DNA of 64,000 nt from JAAYUJ01 sp963698165 (GCA_963698165.1 CAVOPT010000008.1:279031-343030), one strand, 5' to 3'; counted from the first letter of the stretch, positions 44,044 through 52,517 are shown. A program made the numbers and translations. Notes: generated by a model not told the origin, from the sequence alone.

Positions 44044-44892
44044 CTATCGGGTAAGGCTGTGGATCAGGTCGGCCGCCGAGGCAAGGGAGTCCGCACTGAG
44101 CAACCCAAAGAGCATCCGTGTTCCCACCGCGAACAACAGGACGGCGAAAACCCGCTTCAACTTGTTCACGGGTAGACTGTGGGCCAGGTGCACCCCCAGG
44201 GGCGCGGTCAGGACACTGGCACCGACGATGCCTGCCAGGGCCGGAAGATAGATGTATCCCAGGGAAGGCTCCGGGAGTCCCTGGACGGACATGCCGTTGA
44301 GGACGTAGCCGATGGTCCCCGCAACGGCGATGGGGAACCCGATGGCCGCCGATGTCCCGATGGCATGGTGCACGGCAATGTTGCACCAGATCATGAAGGG
44401 CACCGAAAGAGTCCCTCCTCCTATCCCAACAAAGCTCGACACGGCCCCGATCGTATTTCCCACTCCGAACATTCCGAGCTGTCCGGGCAAACCTCTGGTG
44501 GGTTTCGGCTTCTTGTTGGTGAGGAGTTGAAATGCAACGTAGTAGAGGAAGACGACGAAAAAGGCCTTGAGAAAATTGGTGGACATGCGGGAAGCGATGC
44601 AGGTGCCCAGAAACGTACCCATGATGATGCCGGGAGTAATGCGCCGCACGACGACCCACTGGACGGCGCCCCGCTTGTGATGGGCCCAGAAGCTGGAGAC
44701 GGCGGTGAAGATGATGCTTGCCATGGACGTCCCCAGCGCGACGTGCATGATGGTTTCATTGGAGACTCCCTGCCGCGTCAGGCAGAAGACGAGCATGGGG
44801 ACGATCACCAGGCCTCCGCCGATCCCGAGGAGCCCGGCCAGAACTCCCGCCACTGCCCCCACTCCAAGATAAGTAAAAATGATGGTCGTCAT
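44044..44892 (-). CDS. TauE/SafE-family sulfite/organosulfonate exporter-like permease
   Basis: Inner-membrane permease of 282 residues with about eight hydrophobic segments in two halves. Each half carries the family motif: VLAGLLGIGGGLVIVPML in the first and VSSFVGIGGGTLSVPFMIW in the second. Members move sulfite, sulfonates, sulfoacetate or related anions; the substrate here is not certain. The start at 44892 follows AAGGA. It lies downstream of a FadR-type regulator on the same strand, with a 61-bp gap, so the regulator may control it. Confidence 0.85.
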   Translation of the reverse strand: MTTIIFTYLGVGAVAGVLAGLLGIGGGLVIVPMLVFCLTRQGVSNETIMHVALGTSMASIIFTAVSSFWAHHKRGAVQWVVVRRITPGIIMGTFLGTCIASRMSTNFLKAFFVVFLYYVAFQLLTNKKPKPTRGLPGQLGMFGVGNTIGAVSSFVGIGGGTLSVPFMIWCNIAVHHAIGTSAAIGFPIAVAGTIGYVLNGMSVQGLPEPSLGYIYLPALAGIVGASVLTAPLGVHLAHSLPVNKLKRVFAVLLFAVGTRMLFGLLSADSLASAADLIHSLTR

Positions 44893-44953
44893 GATCCAAT
44901 CCTTCCCTGCCTGTTCCACCTGAGCGACCAGGTTCCCAAAACCCCCCGCGCTG

Positions 44954-45697
44954 TCATTGGAGATTCTCCTTCACAACCTTGCTCTCTTCCTCGGAACTGC
45001 TTTCGAGCAGCCCCAGGATGATTTCCTCCACCTGGGAGAGATGCTCCTTCATCACATTGAAAGCCATTTCGGAATCCCCGGTCTCCAGTGCGTCAATGAG
45101 CTTCAAGTGGCCCACGACCGATGCCCTCCTCCTTGCGTGGCTCTGCAGGTGTGCTGACCGGCTCTCGTTGAGTATCGCGTCGACCGTCTTCATCACTTGC
45201 TGAACAATTCCGTTCTTGGATGAGTCGGCCACCGCGGCATGAAAGGCGATGTCGAGACCGGAATCCTCCTCCCCCGCCAGCATTCTCCTCTGCTGGTCGC
45301 ACACGATCACCTTCAGCCGGTCCAACTCTCCCCCGGTGATGCGCTTCGCAGCCAGCGCGGCCACCTGAGGTTCCATGAGCAGCCTGAACTCCAGCACCTC
45401 CGCCAGCAGCTCTTTCCGCAGCTGGATGGCGAGAGCGAAGGAATCCGTCAGAGGGGATTCGTCGGGGGTGCTGACATAGGTGCCGTCACCCTGGCGGCTC
45501 TCCAGGACCCTCCTCTCCGCGAGGGCCTGGACCGCTTGCCGGACACAGTTGCGGGACACCTTGAGGCTCTCGGCGAGAGAACGCTCCGGGGGCAGCTTGT
45601 CCCCAACCTTGAGGTCACCGCTTTGGATCATGCCCCGGATCTTTTCAACGATGTCGGTGTAGCGGTATCTTCGATTACGGTGAGCCGCGAAGCCCAT
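44954..45697 (-). CDS. FadR-subfamily GntR transcriptional regulator
   Basis: Repressor/activator of 247 residues. The N-terminal winged helix-turn-helix reads KLPPERSLAESLKVSRNCVR, then RQGDGTYVS in the wing. The C-terminal FCD all-helical ligand domain includes LEFRLLMEPQVAALAAKR and a metal-type DIAFHAAVADSS. Family relatives respond to carboxylates such as lactate, pyruvate or glycolate. The start at 45697 has AAGGAGG close upstream. A perfect PdhR/LldR-type palindrome lies at 45762-45777, so autoregulation and control of the downstream TauE/SafE gene are likely. glnA is divergent beyond that site. Confidence 0.9.
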   Translation of the reverse strand: MGFAAHRNRRYRYTDIVEKIRGMIQSGDLKVGDKLPPERSLAESLKVSRNCVRQAVQALAERRVLESRQGDGTYVSTPDESPLTDSFALAIQLRKELLAEVLEFRLLMEPQVAALAAKRITGGELDRLKVIVCDQQRRMLAGEEDSGLDIAFHAAVADSSKNGIVQQVMKTVDAILNESRSAHLQSHARRRASVVGHLKLIDALETGDSEMAFNVMKEHLSQVEEIILGLLESSSEEESKVVKENLQ

Positions 45698-45733
45698 GAA
45701 CCCTCCTTGCGGGATGCCTTCCCTGAGACGCGT

Positions 45734-45777
45734 TTGGTAGGGCCAATTATAAATTCTCGCCAATTGGTACTACCAAT
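45734..45777. promoter_or_regulatory. PdhR/LldR-type operator pair upstream of the FadR-type regulator
   Basis: AATTGGTACTACCAAT at 45762-45777 matches the TTGGTnnnACCAA pattern bound by PdhR and LldR and is symmetric. A second, imperfect copy, TTGGTAGGGCCAA, lies at 45734-45746, one base off consensus. Both are within 80 bp upstream of the regulator start. Two sites fit cooperative binding or looping. Confidence 0.65.
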
Positions 45778-45979
45778 AGCACGTCCATCGTCTTCTTTCA
45801 AGCTCTTTCAGGAGAATCTTCAACTGAGTGGGCTTTGGGGAAGGAACACCCCCTGTGCGCCCTGGGGGACTTAATGAATTCAGCCAACGAAGTCTTTGTG
45901 CTCGGAGAGGGATGCTGTTATCTTGCTTGCCGAGAGAGAGTCATGATGCGCGGAGTGGATTATCTAAAGGAGTGTCGCC

Positions 45980-47311
45980 ATGTTCTCATGCAAGGATCCT
46001 GAAGAGGTCTTGAAAATCACGCGGGAAAAAGAGGTGGCTTCCATCCAGTTTTGGTTTACCGATGTCCTCGGCCAGTTGAAGAGTTTTTCCGTGACTCCCC
46101 AGGAGCTTTCCTTGGCCTTTGCGGAGGGCATGGGATTCGACGGCTCTTCCATCGAGGGTTTTGCCCGGATTGAAGAGAGCGACATGGTGGCGTTTCCGGA
46201 CCCGACCACTTTTCAGCTGCTTCCCTGGAGGTCCAATGATCGTCCCACGGGAAGGATGTTCTGTGACATCTTTACTCCCGAAGGCACCCCCTATGAGGGC
46301 GACCCCCGCCACGCCCTCAAGCGCATGTTGGGAAAAGCCGCGGAGCGGGGGTACAGGTTCTTTGTGGGGCCGGAGCTGGAATACTTCTACTTCAAGTCCG
46401 ATGCGTATCCGGAGATCCTGGACCGGGGGGGGTACTTCGATGTGACGCCCCTGGACCGGGGCGGGGACCTTCGCCGGGACACCATCTTTGCGCTGCAGAA
46501 GATGGGGATCGATGTGGAGTACAGTCACCACGAGGTAGCCCCAAGCCAGCACGAAATTGATCTCCGGTACGACGAGGCCTTGAGGATGGGCGACACGACC
46601 CAGACCTACCGCATCGCAGTCCGTGAGACGGCGCGCCAGCACGGCGCCTACGCCTCATTCATGCCAAAGCCCCTATTCGGCCAGAATGGAAGTGGGATGC
46701 ACGTCCACCAGTCCCTTTTCAGCGGGGATCGCAACGCTTTCTTCGATGCCGCCGACCCCTTTCATCTCTCTAGCGTCGCCAGGCACTACATAGCTGGACT
46801 GCTGCGGCACGCGAGCGAAATCATCGCCATCACCAACCAGTGGGTGAATTCCTACAAGCGCCTGGTGCCTGGTTACGAAGCACCGGTTTACATTTCCTGG
46901 GCAAGGCGCAACAGGTCGACCATGGTCCGTGTTCCGATGTACAAACCGGGAAAGGAGAAGGCCACCCGCATCGAGTTTCGTGCCCCAGACCCCGCCTGCA
47001 ATCCCTACCTGGCCTTTGCCGTCATGCTGGCCGCGGGGCTGGCCGGCATCGAAAACCAGTACGATCTGCCGGAGTCCGTCGAGGAAGACATTTACAGCAT
47101 GAACAACGCGGATAGGCTCGCGCGGGGCATCCAGTCCCTCCCCGGAAGCCTGTTCGAAGCGATTGTGGAATGCGAGAAAAGCCGGCTTGTGCAGGATGCC
47201 ATCGGAGACCACATCTTCCACAAGTTCATCGAGAACAAGAAGATCGAGTGGGAGACGTACAGGATCCAGGTGACGTCTTACGAGATCGATCGTTACCTGC
47301 CCATGTTCTGA
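45980..47311 (+). CDS. glnA: Type I glutamine synthetase
   Basis: Makes glutamine from glutamate, ammonia and ATP; main route of ammonia assimilation. At 443 residues it is GSI-alpha-sized rather than the 468-residue GSI-beta regulated by adenylylation. Motifs: FTDVLGQLKSFSV, GMGFDGSSIEGF, VGPELEYFYF (metal), NGSGMHVHQSLF (glutamate and ATP), and KATRIEFRAPDPACNPYLAF. I do not see the usual NLYDLPPEE adenylylation loop; the equivalent reads NQYDLPESV. The ATG follows AAAGGAG. No sigma-54-type promoter was found in the 280 bp upstream. Confidence 0.95.
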   Translation: MFSCKDPEEVLKITREKEVASIQFWFTDVLGQLKSFSVTPQELSLAFAEGMGFDGSSIEGFARIEESDMVAFPDPTTFQLLPWRSNDRPTGRMFCDIFTPEGTPYEGDPRHALKRMLGKAAERGYRFFVGPELEYFYFKSDAYPEILDRGGYFDVTPLDRGGDLRRDTIFALQKMGIDVEYSHHEVAPSQHEIDLRYDEALRMGDTTQTYRIAVRETARQHGAYASFMPKPLFGQNGSGMHVHQSLFSGDRNAFFDAADPFHLSSVARHYIAGLLRHASEIIAITNQWVNSYKRLVPGYEAPVYISWARRNRSTMVRVPMYKPGKEKATRIEFRAPDPACNPYLAFAVMLAAGLAGIENQYDLPESVEEDIYSMNNADRLARGIQSLPGSLFEAIVECEKSRLVQDAIGDHIFHKFIENKKIEWETYRIQVTSYEIDRYLPMF

Positions 47312-47389
47312 GCCCATTCAGCGCGCAAGGCTCAAATCTTCCCGGGAGCAAGACTGGGGACATTCGCAGCTTCGGGCAGGAGTGACGAC

Positions 47390-48031
47390 ATGGACACGGT
47401 GGTATCGGACGCGCGGATACGCATGGTGAGATGTGAACTGGGGCCTTACGGGACGAACTCTTATGTCGTGGTGTGTGCCCAAACACGCGCAAGCGTTCTC
47501 ATCGATGCTCCAGGGGAAGAGGAGTGGTTGCTGCGAGCCCTCGACGGCACACTCCCCGAGTGCATCCTGATCACCCACGGGCACCTGGATCACGTGGGAG
47601 CCCTCGCCGCATTGCGCTCCACGCTCAATGCACCGGTCCTTGTTCACCCGGGGGACGCCCACGACCTGCCCGTCCCGGCCGATCGGTTCATCGGGGATGG
47701 AGATTGCGTTGAGTGTGGAGCTCTGCGGCTGGAGGTCATTCACACGCCGGGGCACACTCAGGGGAGCGTTTGTCTGCTCACGGAAGACGTGCTCATCTCA
47801 GGAGATACGCTTTTCCCTGGTGGGCCAGGGAGGACGCGATCGCCCCAGGATTTTTCGAGGATCCTTGAAAGCATCCGCAGGCGGATTTTGCCCCTGCCCG
47901 ACCACGCGAGGGTTTTTCCGGGTCACGGGGAGTCCACGGTTCTGGGGAGGGAAAAGCCCCTCATTAAAGCTTTTCTTGCCCGCTCCCACGATCCAGGTCT
48001 CTGTGGAGACGTCCTGTGGGAGACCTTTTAG
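47390..48031 (+). CDS. MBL-fold metallo-hydrolase (glyoxalase II-like)
   Basis: Soluble two-metal hydrolase of 213 residues. Metal ligands appear in order: THGHLDHVG (HxHxDH), HTPGHTQGSV (His), SGDTLFPGG (bridging Asp) and FPGHG (His). The length and GRTRSP loop fit the YcbL/glyoxalase-II-like group that hydrolyses thioesters or related bonds. It starts 78 bp after glnA on the same strand and converges on the PIG-L gene. If the adjacent operon makes a thiol cofactor, this could be a thiol-dependent detoxification enzyme; that link is speculative. Confidence 0.85.
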   Translation: MDTVVSDARIRMVRCELGPYGTNSYVVVCAQTRASVLIDAPGEEEWLLRALDGTLPECILITHGHLDHVGALAALRSTLNAPVLVHPGDAHDLPVPADRFIGDGDCVECGALRLEVIHTPGHTQGSVCLLTEDVLISGDTLFPGGPGRTRSPQDFSRILESIRRRILPLPDHARVFPGHGESTVLGREKPLIKAFLARSHDPGLCGDVLWETF

Positions 48032-48049
48032 AGGGGAGACATCCCGGAC

Positions 48050-48748
48050 CTACAACGGGATTAGAACCCTGTGAAAGGCCTCGGCCAGTTCGAAGTCTTC
48101 CCCGTCGGCCATGGTTCTGCAACGTTCTCTCAGCCACTCTTCGAGGTGGGGGTTGCCGATCTCCTTGACCTGGCTCTTGTGGCAGTGGAGGGCCATGACC
48201 TTGAGATCAAAAGTTTCGGTGATGTTTGAGCGAAAGTTGATGTCCTCGGCGGCCCAGAAAAGGATTTCCTCCACTTTGTGGGGCTCCAGGCCCTCCTGGA
48301 TAAGGTCCGGGTAGGCCAGATGGTCTCGCGCGAGGGGGAAGACTGCGTCCAGGGTGACCTGCCCGGCGATTCTGTGATCCCGGTGCCAGATGTACCGGCG
48401 GTATGGATCGGATGTGACGACGATCCTGGGGCGAAACTGCCGGATCACCCTGACGATCTCTTTTCGGAACTCGGGGGTATCCTCGAGAGACTGGTCGGGA
48501 TGGTCCAGGAAAACGACCTCCCGCACCCCAAGGACTCGAGCGGCGGCCTTCTGTTCTTCTTCCCTCACCCTGGCCAGATCCTCGGGCTTCACGCTCCGGT
48601 CGGTGGTCCCTTTGTCTCCGTTCGTACACACGACGTAAACAACTTCTTTGCCCTCCCTCACCCATTGAGCCACTGTTCCGGCGGCGCCAAACTCAGCGTC
48701 GTCCGCATGCGCCGTGATGACGAGGGCATCAGCCTGCTTGATTCCCAT
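48050..48748 (-). CDS. PIG-L/LmbE-family deacetylase (BshB/MshB-like)
   Basis: Zinc-dependent N-acetyl-sugar deacetylase of 232 residues. The catalytic motif AHADDAEF (residues 13-20) supplies His14, Asp16 and Asp17; a second His set lies in WHRDHRIAG. CTNGDKGTTDRSVKPEDLARVREEEQ (cited as family region) and FLDHPDQSLED are typical. Relatives remove acetyl from GlcNAc-malate (bacillithiol) or GlcNAc-inositol (mycothiol). It is the last gene of a four-gene operon after a GT4 glycosyltransferase, which fits acting on that enzyme's product. The acceptor is unknown. Confidence 0.88.
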   Translation of the reverse strand: MGIKQADALVITAHADDAEFGAAGTVAQWVREGKEVVYVVCTNGDKGTTDRSVKPEDLARVREEEQKAAARVLGVREVVFLDHPDQSLEDTPEFRKEIVRVIRQFRPRIVVTSDPYRRYIWHRDHRIAGQVTLDAVFPLARDHLAYPDLIQEGLEPHKVEEILFWAAEDINFRSNITETFDLKVMALHCHKSQVKEIGNPHLEEWLRERCRTMADGEDFELAEAFHRVLIPL

Positions 48749-48839
48749 GGATTGATTTCTTCTCCAGACATGGCGATTTCAGAAACTTGCCGAGGGCTCC
48801 ATCAGGGCCACTTGTTTCGTGATGTCCCTCGAAATCCGA

Positions 48840-50105
48840 CTAGAGCGCCAAGGCCTCGGCCCCCCGCATGGAAGACCAGGCTCCCCGGTGATGGTCGACC
48901 GCGGACGCATACTCCTGCAGAACGGCGGCTGCCACATGGGACCAGGAATAGGCTTCCACTGAGCTGCGGATTACCTCTGCCGGCGACCTCGATGCCGTGC
49001 CGCCGGTTAGAAACCGTTCAATTCCCCGTGCGATGGAATCCGCTGTCCCGTCGGCGAGAAGGTGTCCCGTCAGGTTCTCCCGCAGGATGGTCGAGTACGC
49101 GCCCACGGGGGTAGCCACAACCGGGAGGCCGCACGCCAGGGCTTCCAGCCCCACCAGGCCGAAGCTTTCGTACTCGGAGGGAAGCACGAGAACATCCGCG
49201 GCGCTGTAATACACGGGCAGAGTCCTCTGTTCCACTCCCCCCACGAAAGTGACCCGGTCCTGAAGGTTGAGCTCACGGCAGAGCCTGTGCAGGTTCGCCT
49301 CCTCCGGTGCGCCGTTTCCATCGCCCCCGACAATCACCAGTTGAACGGAATCCAAATGCTTCAACTGAACGAGGGAGTGTATGATCCTGTCGATGCGTTT
49401 GAGTTGGGCGAAGCGCCCCACGAAGAGCACGATGAAGGGCTCGGCCCCCAAGCCCAGGGCAAGCCGCGACTCACGCTTGTTCAAAGGGCGGAACAGGTCG
49501 AGATCAACGCCGCAGGGAACCACATCGATCTTGCTCGCGGGCACCCCATAATGCTTCACAAGCTCTGACCTTTCGACCTCCGTGGCGGCGATGATGCGGT
49601 CGGAATCTCTCGCGACCTGTTTTTCGACGCGCACCCGCAGATCGGGCTCTTTCTCCCCTTCACAGTTGAGGTTTTTGAGCGCACCCACTGTGTGAAACAT
49701 GAAGAGGTGCGGCACCTTCCAGTCGGCAGCCGCCCAGTTGCCAACCCGGCCAGAGAGCCAATAGTGACCGTGGATCAGGTGGTAGTGCAGTCGGTGAACT
49801 GCCTTGAAATGATGCAGGGCTCTCAAGAAGTCGGGGAGATGGGGGAATATGGCCAGGGGATTGAGGGGCTCCCTGGGGCCTGCCTTCAGGTGAATCACGC
49901 GGACCCCGGGGGAAATTTCGACGATCTCTCGTGATTGGGGATCCTGAGATCGGGTAAAAATGTCCACGGCATGCCCGCGCCTTCCGAACTCCCTGGCAAG
50001 CTCGCGAATGTAAACACTCATGCCCCCCGTATCTTTTGTGCCAAGGCGCCCTATGGGGCTGGAATGAACACTCACCATGGCGATACGGTACTCTCTTGTC
50101 TCCAA
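48840..50105 (-). CDS. GT4 glycosyltransferase (MshA/BshA/sucrose-synthase-like)
   Basis: Retaining GT-B enzyme of 421 residues. The N-terminal domain opens with MVSVHSSPIGRLGTKDTGGMSVYIRELA (family region with the GGM loop). HGHYWLSGRVG and VPHLFMFHTVGALKN follow. The C-terminal donor domain has LFVGRFAQLKRID and the E-x7-E motif in PSEYESFGLVGLEALACGLPVV. These features match the MshA/BshA/SPS group. It lies 51 bp after the GNAT gene and 91 bp before the PIG-L gene in one operon. The nucleotide sugar is likely UDP-GlcNAc if the PIG-L partner acts next; this is inference. Confidence 0.88.
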   Translation of the reverse strand: METREYRIAMVSVHSSPIGRLGTKDTGGMSVYIRELAREFGRRGHAVDIFTRSQDPQSREIVEISPGVRVIHLKAGPREPLNPLAIFPHLPDFLRALHHFKAVHRLHYHLIHGHYWLSGRVGNWAAADWKVPHLFMFHTVGALKNLNCEGEKEPDLRVRVEKQVARDSDRIIAATEVERSELVKHYGVPASKIDVVPCGVDLDLFRPLNKRESRLALGLGAEPFIVLFVGRFAQLKRIDRIIHSLVQLKHLDSVQLVIVGGDGNGAPEEANLHRLCRELNLQDRVTFVGGVEQRTLPVYYSAADVLVLPSEYESFGLVGLEALACGLPVVATPVGAYSTILRENLTGHLLADGTADSIARGIERFLTGGTASRSPAEVIRSSVEAYSWSHVAAAVLQEYASAVDHHRGAWSSMRGAEALAL

Positions 50106-50156
50106 GGAAAATTCCTTTCCAATCTCGAAACCGGTCAGGTTTTCTCACAATATTAA

Positions 50157-51137
50157 TCAGCTCAGGTTCATCGTGCATCTGTAAATGTGGACGGGTTTTC
50201 CTCCCAGGCGGAATTTGTACTTTTCAGACCCTTTGAGGAACTCGTATTTCCTCTTGCCCTGTTCAATGGCGTATCGGACACTCAAGACCTTGCTCATCAA
50301 CCCCACGCTCAGGGGAAGAAAACGAGGGTCATACCCGTTGTTGTAGAGGAGAAGAGATCCTCTGTAGTCGAAACACATGACGGAAGCCGCGGGATGACCG
50401 TCGATGTCCAGGAACATGAGCTTCAGCAGGCTCCAGGCAGCCATTTCACGGGCCTGGCTCCGAAAGAAGAAGGTCATCTGCTCGCTCATGAACCGGGATT
50501 TGTCCTGCCGACTCAGTTTGAAGAGATGGAGAAAGGTCTCCATTTCGTCTCTCACCTCGTCGGGTCTTTCCACAACGCGAAAATTCACCTGCCCGGCCTC
50601 GTGCAAGCGCCTGAACTTCCGTCTTGTTTCGTGGCGCTCTCTGCCGGACAGTCCGAGGAGGAATTCGTCCCAGGTTCCGGGAAGCTGCATCTCCAGGGAC
50701 ACGTCCTCTTCCTGACAGGAAAAGGCCAGGCCCTCCCGCCGCGCGATTTCCCGAAGCAATGCCGGAGCCTGCGCATCGCAGCGCACCGGAGCCATGAAAA
50801 GGGTCTTGACGCCTTGTTCTCGGAGGTATTCCAGGAGGATCTCCAGGAACTCCCCGGTGTGTTCCGGATGGGCTGCAAAGTCCAGATAGTCGCACACGTC
50901 GGAATTGCCGATGAATGCAGCCTGATTGCCCGTGAACACCATGGGTGCAATGCCTATTAGCTCATCGTTCCGCCACACGGCGGGGAGAGAGGGATGCGGC
51001 GGCGGCTGGAAGGCTTCCCACCAGAGCCTCATCCAGAGGGGCGTTGTGAAGAGGCAATCCCATTGGAGTGAATCCGCCCCGTCACGCCAGAAGGCCAACA
51101 CCCTTTCAATGCTCTCCAGCGTAACCCGGCCTCTCAC
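50157..51137 (-). CDS. FemAB/CelD-type GNAT acyl- or aminoacyl-transferase
   Basis: Protein of about 326 residues of the Acetyltransf_6 (CelD/BcsL) group. The N-terminal half begins ESIERVLAFWRD, then FTTPLWMRLWWEAF. The C-terminal half carries FLLGLSGRERHETRRKFRRL, ASVMCFDYRGSLLLYNNGYD and the closing signature YEFLKGSEKYKFRLGG. The fold is shared with FemAB enzymes, some of which use aminoacyl-tRNA, and with acetyl-CoA users. I chose the GTG at 51137, which follows AAAGGA by 8 bases; a TTG at 51188 is the longest alternative. It is the second gene of the operon, 56 bp after the S51/CysS-tail fusion. Confidence 0.8.
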   Translation of the reverse strand: MRGRVTLESIERVLAFWRDGADSLQWDCLFTTPLWMRLWWEAFQPPPHPSLPAVWRNDELIGIAPMVFTGNQAAFIGNSDVCDYLDFAAHPEHTGEFLEILLEYLREQGVKTLFMAPVRCDAQAPALLREIARREGLAFSCQEEDVSLEMQLPGTWDEFLLGLSGRERHETRRKFRRLHEAGQVNFRVVERPDEVRDEMETFLHLFKLSRQDKSRFMSEQMTFFFRSQAREMAAWSLLKLMFLDIDGHPAASVMCFDYRGSLLLYNNGYDPRFLPLSVGLMSKVLSVRYAIEQGKRKYEFLKGSEKYKFRLGGKPVHIYRCTMNLS

Positions 51138-51193
51138 ACACTTGGTCCTTTGATTCTCAGGTGGTTCAACGCAAACCCTATATGGCAAGTGGT

Positions 51194-52471
51194 CTAGATT
51201 TGCCCGTCAACCAGCCGCCAGCGGGTGCCGAGCCTGGTGTCCTCCACCACGATTTGGGCCCGCAGAAGGGCATCCCGGACGGCGTCGGCGTCCTTCCACT
51301 GCCTTCTCTCCCGAAAGGAGCTCCTCAGTTCCAGGAGTTGGTCCACAAGGGGGGCCAGACGAGCTTCCAGGGGCGGCGTGGGTTGGGCGAGACGAGTGGC
51401 GATGAGGACAATGAAATCCCTGAGTATCTCCCGAGCCTGGGAGATATGCTCCGGGCTCTCCAAATCCTGCTGGGCCTTCCAGAGCAACTGGTCCAGATCG
51501 AGAAGGGCCCCCGCAGCCTGCCTGGCGTCGTGGCTCTCAAGGCCGGCGTGAAAAGCAGACTCAATCCGGTGAACCGACTCCCAGAAGGGATCCTCGGAAG
51601 CAGACTCCGGCTTCTCCCAAGTCCCTGGAGGCAATGTGGCGCCGGCCGCCCCAAGAGCGCCGGGCAGATTCCGGAGAACATCCAGGGCAAAGCAGTCACC
51701 CTTGCGGAAGATTGTCTCCATTCCCTGGTGACGGTGGACGACGCGCCCAATTCCCTTGACCGTGGCCGTGTTTTCAGAGAAATCCATGATGCAGGCCGTG
51801 TGCTCGTCGAGACCGAGCAGGGAGACGTCGCCGGGGAGCATCCCCTCCAGTTTCCGCAGTCGTTCTTCGCCCATGTAACAGAAGCGCGTGTCGTGGGTGC
51901 CTCCCTCGGCATTGTTCCAATGGGGAATCACGGCGAGATTGAATCCGAAATGGTCGAGGATGTTTAAACCCTCTACCCAGTGGAGCTCCTCTCCCACTTT
52001 ATAGATCTCGTAGACGGGGAGCGTGAAGCGCCCCACCGTGAGCGCGGCGGCGCTGGCAGCGACCAGACAGCCCCCTCTTTCGATTTGCGAGATGAAGATT
52101 TCCCTGACCGGTGTCTGCCGCCACTGCCTGACCGCATAGGTCGGACTCCCGGGACCCATGAGGATGAAGTTGGATTCCCGAAGGGTGCGGAGTGCGAGCT
52201 CGGCTTCCAATGGGGCGCCACAGTCCCTTGACTTAAAGGACGCTATGGACATGGGGTGATGCACGTGCTCACGGAAATATGCGACGGCTCGGTGGGACAG
52301 TTGATCGGCGTTGAGCTGAAATCCAGCGGGGGTGTCGAGAAATGCTGCAACGGGAGCCGGTTTGACCTTGCCCAAAAGCTCCTTGTGAACCTCAACCATG
52401 GTTGAAGTCAGCTCACCGGAACCCATGAGAGCCATGATGCCACTGTTCGGATTGTGAGGTGATTGACTCAT
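51194..52471 (-). CDS. S51/GATase1-like hydrolase fused to a CysS C-terminal tail
   Basis: A 425-residue two-domain protein. Residues 1-230 resemble peptidase S51/cyanophycinase-type class I amidotransferase folds: MALMGSGELTSTMVEVHK, FILMGPGSPTYAVRQWR, and the nucleophile elbow GGCLVAASAAALTVG, where Ser sits in ASAAA rather than the usual GxSAGA. PVYEIYKVGEELHWVEGL follows, as in the family. Residues 365-425 match the C-terminal end of cysteinyl-tRNA synthetase: LLELRSSFRERRQWKDADAV, then RDALLRAQIVVEDTRLGTRW. No synthetase catalytic core is present. The middle is helical. It is the first gene of the four-gene operon; function unknown. Confidence 0.78.
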   Translation of the reverse strand: MSQSPHNPNSGIMALMGSGELTSTMVEVHKELLGKVKPAPVAAFLDTPAGFQLNADQLSHRAVAYFREHVHHPMSIASFKSRDCGAPLEAELALRTLRESNFILMGPGSPTYAVRQWRQTPVREIFISQIERGGCLVAASAAALTVGRFTLPVYEIYKVGEELHWVEGLNILDHFGFNLAVIPHWNNAEGGTHDTRFCYMGEERLRKLEGMLPGDVSLLGLDEHTACIMDFSENTATVKGIGRVVHRHQGMETIFRKGDCFALDVLRNLPGALGAAGATLPPGTWEKPESASEDPFWESVHRIESAFHAGLESHDARQAAGALLDLDQLLWKAQQDLESPEHISQAREILRDFIVLIATRLAQPTPPLEARLAPLVDQLLELRSSFRERRQWKDADAVRDALLRAQIVVEDTRLGTRWRLVDGQI

Positions 52472-52499
52472 GTCGAAGCGCCGCGGTAAAGGCTTATGA

Positions 52500-52517
52500 T
52501 GGGCCGAATTCGGCCCA
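52500..52517. promoter_or_regulatory. Perfect 18-bp palindrome in the divergent promoter region
   Basis: TGGGCCGAATTCGGCCCA is fully symmetric without a spacer. It lies 28 bp upstream of the S51/CysS-tail gene and 113 bp upstream of the divergent HAD gene. With no loop it is a better operator than a terminator. No dedicated regulator gene is adjacent. Confidence 0.5.

Noticed and set aside
45698..45979. Sigma-54 promoter for glnA
   Set aside because: No TGGCAC-N5-TTGC-type sequence was found in the region.
48050..52471. Calling the operon mycothiol or bacillithiol biosynthesis outright
   Set aside because: No MshC or BshC ligase and the GNAT is FemAB/CelD-like rather than MshD-like; GT4 and PIG-L families are too broad to fix the product.
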